Below are positions 1-7,500 of a stretch of 64,000 nt of DNA, piece by piece. The translations under genes and the position numbers were made by a program. Source of the stretch: JAJFUE01 sp039683515 (GTDB lineage: Bacteria > Sumerlaeota > Sumerlaeia > MVZB01); the NCBI GenBank assembly GCA_039683515.1, contig JBDKRG010000003.1, forward strand, positions 62,001 through 126,000, given 5' to 3'. The first letter of the stretch is position 1; each line of letters starts with the position of its first letter. The notes below the pieces were generated by a model. That model was not told the DNA's origin. It worked only from the letters and a program-made list of their open reading frames with translations, and did not search any database.

Positions 1-902
1 GCTCGACGTTCAAGATCGTGACCGCCGCGGCCGGGCTCATGGCGGGGTTCTCGCCGAGCCAGGTGATCAATTGCGGCGGCTACATCACGCTCGGCGGCAA
101 AACCAAGTTCTGGTGCGACCAGACGTGGGGCCACGACGGCGAAAACTTCCTCGAGGCGATGATGCACTCGTGCAACATCTACTTCTACACATGGGGGCGG
201 CAGGTCGGGGCGCGGGCGCTGACCGACATGGCCCGGGGGTTCGGGTTCGGCGCCGAAACGGGGTTCGAGATGGCCATGCCCGGCGCGGAGAACCCGGGCC
301 ACGTGGCCAACCCTGACATCGACCCGATCTACGCCGGCTCGGTGCTGCACATGGCGATCGGCCAGGGGGAGATGATCTCGGTGACGCCGATCCAGATGGC
401 GCGCGCCTACGCGGCGCTGTGCAACGGCGGCACGCTGCTGCGCCCGCGGCTCATCAAGGAAATCCGCACGGCCGACGACCACGCGATCGGCGAGGTGGAA
501 GGCCCCGACGGCGCCGTGTGGCAGGTCGGCCAGGCCCAGCCGCAGGGGAAGCTGCAGATCACCGAGGAGGCGCGCAAGACCATCTGCGAGGGGCTGTGGC
601 GCGTCACGCACGACCCGACCGGCACCGGCCGGCACGCCGGGTTCAAGCCGGAATGGAACGTGTGCGGCAAGACCGGGACGGCGCAGACGGGGCGCAAAAT
701 CCCCGACGCGTGGTTCGTCTGCTACGCGCCGGCCGAGAAACCCAACATCGTGATCGTGATCCTGATCGAGGAGTCGGGCCACGGCGGGACCTACGCCGGG
801 CCGCTCGCGCGCCAGCTTCTGGCCTGCTGGAACGGCCGGCCCGAGCCGCAGATCGTCCCGCCGCCGCATGAGCCGCCCAAAGTGGCCGGGACGGGGAATT
901 AA
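1..902 (+). CDS. mrdA: Penicillin-binding protein 2 (peptidoglycan D,D-transpeptidase), 5' truncated
   Basis: This is the C-terminal transpeptidase domain of a class B penicillin-binding protein, which cross-links peptidoglycan during cell elongation in the periplasm. All three active-site motifs are visible. The SxxK tetrad (S-T-F-K, catalytic serine) is at bases 3-14, the SxN motif (S-C-N) at 168-176, and KTG followed by TAQTG at 669-677. The upstream dimerisation domain and membrane anchor lie outside the window. The product ends in a short proline-rich tail (PQIVPPPHEPPK). PBP2 is preferred over PBP3 because of the conserved SVTPIQMARAYAAL and GKTGTAQ segments and the short tail; assignment to mrdA rather than ftsI is an inference. 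No rodA follows. Confidence 0.9.
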   Translation, partial: STFKIVTAAAGLMAGFSPSQVINCGGYITLGGKTKFWCDQTWGHDGENFLEAMMHSCNIYFYTWGRQVGARALTDMARGFGFGAETGFEMAMPGAENPGHVANPDIDPIYAGSVLHMAIGQGEMISVTPIQMARAYAALCNGGTLLRPRLIKEIRTADDHAIGEVEGPDGAVWQVGQAQPQGKLQITEEARKTICEGLWRVTHDPTGTGRHAGFKPEWNVCGKTGTAQTGRKIPDAWFVCYAPAEKPNIVIVILIEESGHGGTYAGPLARQLLACWNGRPEPQIVPPPHEPPKVAGTGN

Positions 903-1045
903 GGCGGGCCGCAACCAAACAACAAGGCAGAAATGCGGGTCACGAAATATCACGAAAGAGAACACGAACAACCACAAAAAACCTGTTCTTGTCGCAGAGG
1001 TGCCGAGTCTGGCAGAGATGCGGAAAAATTCTTGAAGACAGGAAT

Positions 1046-1276
1046 GAACAGAAGGCAACGGAGGAAACAGAGAATTTCTCGGCCGATCACGTCTCGGTTG
1101 CCTTCGTTGCCTCCTGTTCAAAATCTTGCCAGAAATACAAGACTCGGACGGATCGTAGTACGAAGACACGAAGAACGGCAAAATCCGGGATTCATGCCTT
1201 GCCCCAACAAAGTCGGGGGCGGCATGCTCCTTCCAGGCGGATGCTTTGAATGCTTCGGCTCTTCGTGCCTTCGTGG
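1046..1276. repeat. Intergenic inverted repeats between PBP2 and the Trm112-like gene
   Basis: The 490-base gap 903-1390 has no convincing gene. It contains two imperfect inverted repeats. The arm 1046-1064 pairs with 1101-1119 (17 of 19 positions complementary). The arm 1160-1174 pairs with 1260-1274 (14 of 15), built on the motif ACGAAGRCACGAAGA. CAGAG-rich words at 1000-1020 resemble those at 2511-2550. ORFs across this stretch are low-complexity translations of the repeats. Confidence 0.6.
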
Positions 1277-1390
1277 TTCAATTTTGTGAAGGATCGAGAA
1301 AGACCCGACGCGCCAACCGAACAGCTTGCATTTGATGGCCGCCGGATGGATCATCTGGGGAGAGACCTATTTTCGGAGGCTCGTGACGCC

Positions 1391-1645
1391 ATGGACGCCA
1401 TCTCGCCTGAACTGCTGGAAATCCTCGTCTGCCCGGAGACGCGACAGAAGGTGCGGCCGGCCGAGCCGGAGGTGCGCTCGCGGCTCGTCGCGCTGCAGGA
1501 GGCGGGCAGCCTGACCAACCGCGCCGGGCGCAAGGTCGAAGGCAAGATCCAGGACGTGCTCGTGCGCGAGGACGGCCAGTTCGCCTACCTGATCGTCGAC
1601 GGCATCCCCGTCATGCTCATCGAAGAGGCCATCGCGCTGAAATAA
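1391..1645 (+). CDS. Trm112 family protein
   Basis: A protein of 84 residues. The N-terminal signature (LLEILVCPETRQKV) and the C-terminal signature (YLIVDGIPVMLIEEAI) match the Trm112/YcaR family of small proteins. Eukaryotic Trm112 activates methyltransferases; the bacterial role is poorly defined. The ATG at 1391 was chosen because the family motif begins five codons later; upstream in-frame starts would add repeat-derived residues. Usual family members carry CPxC-type zinc ligands, whereas here only one cysteine remains and the second ligand position is not cysteine. Metal binding may therefore be lost. The next gene is a SAM-dependent methyltransferase on the same strand, which is suggestive but not proof of a partnership. 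Confidence 0.75.
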   Translation: MDAISPELLEILVCPETRQKVRPAEPEVRSRLVALQEAGSLTNRAGRKVEGKIQDVLVREDGQFAYLIVDGIPVMLIEEAIALK

Positions 1646-1650
1646 ACGGC

Positions 1651-1674
1651 GCCGGGTCGAAGACCCGGCCTACC
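1651..1674. repeat. Palindromic hairpin of the GGTAGG-CGGGTC family
   Basis: Perfect 8-bp arms at 1651-1658 and 1662-1669 enclose the loop GAA, five bases after the Trm112-like stop. The flank CCTACC extends the match to the repeat at 62008-62068, which also sits right behind a stop codon. No clean T-run follows, so a terminator role is possible but not shown. Confidence 0.55.
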
Positions 1675-1719
1675 GCCCCCCCCTTCTTTTGGTTTAAAAT
1701 AGAAACGTGGAGGGCCGCG

Positions 1720-2427
1720 ATGGCGTTTTGGTTCAAGGACACGCCGCGGCAGGATTCCGGGTTTGCGCTGGACGAGGGATGGTTTGCCGACGAGTTCGGG
1801 CCGCAGCGCAGGCGGATGGTGGAGGAACAGGTTTGGATACGCGGCGTGCGCGAGCCCCGGGTGATCGAGGCGATGGCGCGCGTGCCGCGCCACGAGTTCG
1901 TCCCCCCCGACCAGATCGATCGCGCCTATGACGATTGCCCGCTGCCGATCGGCCACGGCCAGACGATTTCACAACCGTTCGTCGTCGCGAAGATGACGCA
2001 GCTGGCGCTGACGCGGAGCCCGGCGCGCGCGCTCGAGATCGGTGTCGGGTGCGGCTACCAGACGGCGATCCTGCTGGCGGCCGGCGCAACGGTCGAGGGG
2101 ATCGAAATCATCGAAAGCCTCGCCAGGGGCGCGCACGCCACGCTGACGCGGCTCGGCTGCAAAAACTTCACCATCCACGTCGGCGACGGGTTCGAGGGGT
2201 GGCCCGACGGCGCGCCGTACGACGCGATCGTGCTCGGCGCGGCGCCGGTCTTCGCGCCCGAGCCGCTGCTGGCGCAGCTGGCCGACGGCGGCCGGATGGT
2301 CGCGCCATTGGGGTACCCCGAGGACCAGCGGCTGTGGGTGATCACGCGCGAGGGGGACCACTACGGGCGCGAGGAGATCTTCCCCGTCCGGTTCGTCCCG
2401 ATGATCGGCAAGGCGCGCGGCGATTAG
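1720..2427 (+). CDS. pcm: Protein-L-isoaspartate O-methyltransferase
   Basis: A cytoplasmic SAM-dependent enzyme that methylates L-isoaspartyl residues to start repair of aged proteins. The 235 residues match the usual family size. Seen in order: RVPRHEFVP, the substrate-loop motif LPIGHGQTISQPFVVA, the SAM-binding motif I (ALEIGVGCGYQTAIL), and the later strand YDAIVLGAAP. The ATG at 1720 is preceded by GGAGGG at 1709-1714. It lies just downstream of the Trm112-like gene on the same strand. Confidence 0.95.
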   Translation: MAFWFKDTPRQDSGFALDEGWFADEFGPQRRRMVEEQVWIRGVREPRVIEAMARVPRHEFVPPDQIDRAYDDCPLPIGHGQTISQPFVVAKMTQLALTRSPARALEIGVGCGYQTAILLAAGATVEGIEIIESLARGAHATLTRLGCKNFTIHVGDGFEGWPDGAPYDAIVLGAAPVFAPEPLLAQLADGGRMVAPLGYPEDQRLWVITREGDHYGREEIFPVRFVPMIGKARGD

Positions 2428-2453
2428 CGTGGGTGATGTAATCGGGGTTGGTT

Positions 2454-2467
2454 CGATTACGATTACG
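2454..2467 (+). repeat. Short GATTAC repeat fragment
   Basis: Two and a half GATTAC units about 30 bases after the pcm stop. This is the head part of the dispersed GATTAC/GAGCAC/GACGCAC element found at many boundaries in this window; the tail part is missing here. Confidence 0.5.
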
Positions 2468-2510
2468 GTGCAAGAGGTGGAATTGAATACAAATCGCGGA
2501 CGATTTTCCT

Positions 2511-2550
2511 CACACAGAGATCGCAGAGAACCAGAGGGCGCAGAGAAAAT
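2511..2550. repeat. CAGAG-rich low-complexity repeat
   Basis: Repeated CAGAGA/CGCAGAGAA words (for example CACACAGAGATCGCAGAGAA) in the pcm-lhgO gap, similar in composition to bases 1000-1020. No coding or regulatory role is visible. Confidence 0.45.
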
Positions 2551-2562
2551 CCAATGATATCG

Positions 2563-2798
2563 GAACCGCGTCAGCGGTTCGACGTTCAAAGCCGTGGGTT
2601 GCCGATTCTGTTTTCGAATCGGCAACCCACGGTGGCGGCAACAATCGCGCCGAACCGAATACTCGGTTCGACAATCGCGCGCGACGGTCTTGTCGAACCG
2701 GCAAACCGGTTCGGGTTGATGCGACCCTGACCGTGGGTTGAATCGCGAAAACGGCGATTCAACCCACGGCTTTGGAGGTCGAACCGCTGACGCGGTTC
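2563..2798. repeat. 236-bp multi-hairpin palindromic element
   Basis: The outer arms 2563-2583 and 2778-2798 are perfectly complementary over 21 bases. Inside lie a hairpin with perfect 17-bp arms (2592-2608 and 2616-2632), one with 16-bp arms (2731-2746 and 2754-2769), one with 8-bp arms (2694-2701 and 2706-2713, loop CAAA) and a near-palindrome at 2651-2670. The two large hairpins share the stem sequence CCGTGGGTTG. This looks like a composite REP or MITE-like element with no coding capacity. It occupies most of the gap 2428-2889. Confidence 0.85.
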
Positions 2799-2832
2799 TT
2801 GGTGACGGCAATTTGGTTCTGGCTGCGCCAGG

Positions 2833-2867
2833 TTACGATTACAAGCACGACGCACGACGCACGATTA
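2833..2867 (+). repeat. GATTAC/GACGCAC dispersed element
   Basis: GATTAC units followed by GACGCAC units, with the tail pointing at the 3' end of lhgO 23 bases away. It is a member of the family listed at 12753, 18617, 22453, 24421, 60155 and 60397. Confidence 0.7.
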
Positions 2868-2889
2868 ACAGTGGTCTCAAGCGCGCTTG

Positions 2890-4107
2890 TTACACTTGGG
2901 CGAGGGCGTGCGCCAATGCCTTCTCGGCGATCGCGCGGCCGATGGCGATCGAGGCGGTCGCGGCGGGCGACGGCGCGTTGAGGACGTGGATCATCCGCTC
3001 GGCCTCCAGGATCCGGAAATCGTCGACGAGCTTGCCGGAGGCATCGACCGCCTGCGCCCGGACGCCCGCGCCGCCGGGGGCGAGGTCTTCGGGTTCGATC
3101 TCCGGCATCAGCCGGCGCAACGCATGGACGAACGCCCGCTTCGAGAGCGAGCGGTACGTCTCGGCCGCGCCGACGCGTATGAACTTCATGCCCATTTTCC
3201 AAAAGCCGGGAAACGCAATCATGTCGGCGATGTCGGCGGGCGAGACGTCGAGCCAGCGATAGCCCTCGCGCCGCAGCGCGAGGACGGCGTTGGGGCCGGC
3301 CTCGACCGAGCCGCCGATCATGCGCGTGAAATGGACGCCGAGGAACGGCAGGCGGGGGTCGGCGACCGGGTAGATCAGGTTGCGCACGAGCGCGCGGCGC
3401 TCAGGGCGCAGCGTGTAATACTCGCCGCGGAACGGGATGATGCGCAGACCGGGGTCGAGGCCGCACAGGCGCGCCACGCGGTCCGATTGCAGGCCGGCGC
3501 AGTTGATCAGGGTCCGCGCCCTCACCTCGCCCAGCGTGGTCTGCAGGATGAGTTCGCCCGGTTTGCGCGCGACCCCGAACAGCCGCGTGCCGGTAAAGAT
3601 CCGCGCGCCCGCGGCCGCCGCCACGCGCGCCATCGCCTGGCTGACGACCGAATAATCGACGATGCCGGTCTCGGCGACGTGCAGGGCGGCGATCCCGGCG
3701 GCGTGCGGCTCGAGCTGGCGCAGGCCGGCCGGGTCGAGCCGCGCGATGCCGGTCAGGCCGTTGGCGCGGCCGCGGCGCTCGAGCTCGTCCAGGAGCGCCA
3801 GCTCGCCGTCGCGCGTGGCGACGACGACCTTGCCGCAGCGCTCGTGCGGGACGGCGTGCTCGGCGCAGAACCGGTACATCGCCTCGCGCCCCTCGACGCA
3901 GTTGCGGGCCTTGGCCGAGCCGGGCCGGTAATACAGTCCCGAGTGGATGACGCCGCTGTTGTGGCCCGTCTGGTGGGCGGCGAGCTTGTCCTCGGCCTCG
4001 AGGACGGCGACGGAGCCGGTCCGCTCGGCAAGGGCCATCGCCGTGGCAAGGCCGACGATCCCGCCGCCGACGATCGCGATCTCGAACGCGTGAGAAGAAG
4101 GAGCCAT
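2890..4107 (-). CDS. lhgO: L-2-hydroxyglutarate oxidase (FAD-dependent)
   Basis: A protein of 405 residues that oxidises L-2-hydroxyglutarate to 2-oxoglutarate with FAD and passes electrons to the membrane quinone pool. The N-terminal FAD-binding dinucleotide fold is seen as IAIVGGGIVGLATA, followed by the DAO-superfamily features HNSGVIHSGLYY and KARNCVEGREAMYRFC. These are typical of LhgO and separate it from glycerol-3-phosphate dehydrogenases. The start at 4107 gives a normal-length N-terminus with the GxGxxG motif near residue 13. It is convergent with pcm across a repeat-filled gap and divergent from the large secreted protein gene. Confidence 0.9.
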   Translation of the reverse strand: MAPSSHAFEIAIVGGGIVGLATAMALAERTGSVAVLEAEDKLAAHQTGHNSGVIHSGLYYRPGSAKARNCVEGREAMYRFCAEHAVPHERCGKVVVATRDGELALLDELERRGRANGLTGIARLDPAGLRQLEPHAAGIAALHVAETGIVDYSVVSQAMARVAAAAGARIFTGTRLFGVARKPGELILQTTLGEVRARTLINCAGLQSDRVARLCGLDPGLRIIPFRGEYYTLRPERRALVRNLIYPVADPRLPFLGVHFTRMIGGSVEAGPNAVLALRREGYRWLDVSPADIADMIAFPGFWKMGMKFIRVGAAETYRSLSKRAFVHALRRLMPEIEPEDLAPGGAGVRAQAVDASGKLVDDFRILEAERMIHVLNAPSPAATASIAIGRAIAEKALAHALAQV

Positions 4108-4538
4108 CCGAATTCCTCGGCCAGTTTCCTCATTGTTTCATCAGGGCGGCCCGGATGGCAATTTTTTGAAGGCCGCGCCGGGGTTCTCCCGGGACTTGCT
4201 CACAAAAAGGCAACTCTTGCTCAACAATTCTTTCACGCCGAACGGGCCGGTTCAGGACAAGGACTTCAGGACCCGATTGTCCCGAAATGAAACCATCCTC
4301 ATTGCGTCGCAAACCCGCTTGAAACAACTGGCCTTATCGCGGCGCGGAGGGGCGCCGGCGCATGAGGCCCGGCCGGCCGTGACGCAGTTGTCGAGTTGGG
4401 GCCGATATAAACGGATCGGCACACAACGTGCGGGGAAGGCCCCAGGCGCCCACCACGCCGAGATGAGAAAAACTATGTCTCGACCTGAAATTCGAGCCGT
4501 TCCGACATGCATCAGGGTCGTAGCCATGGAGGATCGTT
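4108..4538. other. Intergenic region upstream of the large secreted protein gene
   Basis: A gap of 431 bases between two divergent genes. An ORF runs through it on the plus strand, but its translation has no recognisable feature and it overlaps the next gene. GCCGATATAAA at 4401-4411 could be a sigma-28-like or sigma-70-like -10, but no matching -35 is visible. A clear GGAGG at 4528-4532 serves the next gene. Confidence 0.4.
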
Positions 4539-7500
4539 ATGCGGACCCAACCTTGCATCCGAGGACTCTTTCTGGCCGTGATCATGACCGCCACGGCGGC
4601 GGCCGGCCCGATCCGGTCGGATGATTTCAGTTCGACAACGCTCGACACAAATCTCTGGACGGTGGTGAACCCGCTCGGGGACGGCTCCTGCCGGATGACG
4701 GGGACCCAACTGGCGCTGACGATCCCGGCCGGCGCGCACATCGTCAATGGCGTCACGAACCAATCCATCCGCGCACTGCAGACGGTCGACGACGCCAACT
4801 TCGGCCTCGAGATCAAATTCGAGTCGCCGGTCTCGGCGCCGACGGGCACGATCGTCATGCAGGGGGTGCTCGTGCAGGAATCGGCGACCAAGTTCATGCG
4901 CCTGGGCTTCGACAGCCTGGGCGCCTCGACCCGCCTCTACGGCTGCTATTTCAACGGCGCCAGCAGCACGGTCCTGATCGCCAGGACGATCTATTATTCG
5001 CCGACGCAGCCGCTGTACCTGAAGCTGCAGCGAGCCGGCACAAAATGGACCATCTCGCACAGCATCAACGGAAGCACATGGATCACGGACGGGAGCTTCA
5101 AGGCGCCGCTGGTCATGAGCGCGATCGGGCCGTTCGTGGGGAGCCAGGGGACGGGCGTGCCGGGCTTCACCGGCGTGTTCGATTACTTCTTCGACGCCCA
5201 GTCGCCGATCAGCCCGGAGGACGCCAAGACGCTGACGGTGGCGACGGCCGGCTCGGGGAGCGTGGCGACGAGCCCGACGCTGACGGCGTACCCGATCGGG
5301 ACGACGGTGACGCTGACCGCGCAGCCGTCGGCATGCTGGAGCTTCGACCACTGGTCGGGCGACGCCGGCGGTACGGCGAACCCGGCCCGCATCGTGATCG
5401 ACGCCAACAAGCTTGTCACCGCGACGTTCGCGGAATTCATCGGCGACATCGCGATCCAGGCCGGCCGCCGGTCGGCGGTCGTCACCTGGACGACCGACCG
5501 ACCGGCGACGGGCCGGGTCGATTACGGCCTGACCAGCGCGCTGGAGCTTGGGGCGGCCGGCGACGACACGCTCACGACGCAGCATTCGCTGACCCTGTCC
5601 AACCTGGCCGACGCAACCACGTATCTCTGCCGGATCACCTCGACGGCGGAGACGGGCGAAGCCCAAAGCGCCGAGCTGTCGTTGACGACGCCCACGCTCG
5701 TGGATTACACCCTGACGGTCGGCGCCGACGGCGGCGGGACGGTGACGCTCAGCCCGGACCAGGCGTCGTATGCGGCGGGCACGAGCGTCACGCTCACGGC
5801 GATCGCGAATGCCGGCTGGCGGTTCTCGGGGTGGAGCGGCGGCCTGAGCGGCCCGGCCAACCCGGCGGCCATCGCGATGACCACGAACACCACGGTCGCG
5901 GCGCTGTTCGAGCCGTTCACGATCACGATCGACGCGTTGGACCTGACGACCAACAGCGCGCAGATCGTCTGGTCGACGAACTTCCCGTCGACCGGGGTGG
6001 TCGACTTCGGCCTCACGACCGACTACGAGCTCGGCCAGGTCGCGTGCGGCGACCTCGGCGCGCAGCACACGGCGACCATCTCGGGGATCGACACGAGCCA
6101 GACGCACCACTACCGGATCGTCGCGCGCGACGAGGGCGGGTGCACGGCTTCGACCGGCGACCTGACGCTGTTCCTTGAGCCGGGCGGGATCGTGTCGGAC
6201 GACTTCAGCCAGGCGAGCCTCAACCCGTTCTGGACGTTCGTCAACCCGCTCGGCGACGGCTCGTACGCGCTGACCGGAACCCAGCTGACGATCAGCGTCC
6301 CGCTGGGGACGTCGCACGACGTGTGGTCGACGGGGATCGACGCGCCGCGCGTCATGCAGGCGGCCGACGACGGCGATTTCGGCGTCGAGGTCAAGTTCGA
6401 GTCGGCGCCGTCGGCGAAATACCAGATGCAGGGGATCCTCGTCGAGCAGGACGCGACGCATCACCTGCGGTTCGACTTCTACAGCGACGGAACGCGGCTG
6501 TACGCCTACGCGGCGTACATCACCGACACCGCCGCGACGACCCGCATCCTGAAAACGATCGCCGCCTCCAACCCGATCTGGCTGCACGTCACGCGCTCGG
6601 GCGAGGACTGGCTGATGGAATACTCGGCCGACGGCGCGAACTGGTCGAGCGCGGGGCTGTTCACGCAGGCGTTCACGATGACGTCGATCGGGCCGTTCGC
6701 CGGCAACTTCTCGGGGCCGGCCTACACGGCGGCGATCGATTACTTCTTCAACGACGCCGCGCCGATCGTGCCCGAGGACGGCCCGGGCCTGTCGCTGACC
6801 GTCAACACCAGCGGCCAGGGGACGGCGCTGCGCACGCCGGACAAGAGCTCGTACACGACGGGCGAGGTCGTCGAGGTCGCGGCGGCCGCGGCGCCGTCGT
6901 GGCGCTTCGCCGGGTGGAGCGGCGACACGACCGGCACGCTCAACCCCGTCCCGGTGACGATGACGCGCGACTGGGCAATGACCGCCAACTTCCAGCAGTT
7001 CATCGTCGACCCGCGCGCGAGCGCGCAGGAAAACGCCGCGACGATCACGTGGACGACGCCGGAGCCGGCGACGAGCCGCGTCGACTACGGCCCGACGGCC
7101 GACTACGGCACCACGGCCCAGGACGCCGCGCTCGCGACGACGCACTCGCTGACGCTCGCCCCCCTGGCCGAGGGGACGCTCTACCATTACCGGATCGCCT
7201 CGGCCGACGCGGGCGGGACGGCGACCTCGAGCGCGGACATGACGTTCTCGACCGGCTCGTCGGCGGCGATCGTGTCGGACGACTTCTTGGGCGCGACGCT
7301 CAAGCCGATATGGACGTTCGTCAACCCGCTCTCGGACGCGACGCTGACCATGACGGGGACGCAGGCGCGGATCGACGTCCCCGCCGGCACCCACGAGCTG
7401 TGGACGAGCGGCATGATGGCGCCGCGGCTCGAGCAGCAGGTCGCCGACGCCGCTTTCGAGATCGAGGCGAAATTCGAGTCGACGCTGAGCGCGGCGTACC

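Noticed and set aside
933..1289. Possible small genes in the PBP2-Trm112 gap
   Set aside because: The frames run through inverted repeats, have no ribosome-binding site and give translations dominated by repeat words.
2563..2798. Insertion sequence
   Set aside because: Strong terminal inverted arms exist, but there is no transposase reading frame inside 236 bases; a non-autonomous element is the most that can be said.
4133..4624. 163-residue plus-strand ORF upstream of the large secreted protein
   Set aside because: It overlaps the start of a well-supported gene in another frame, has no recognisable feature and no ribosome-binding site.
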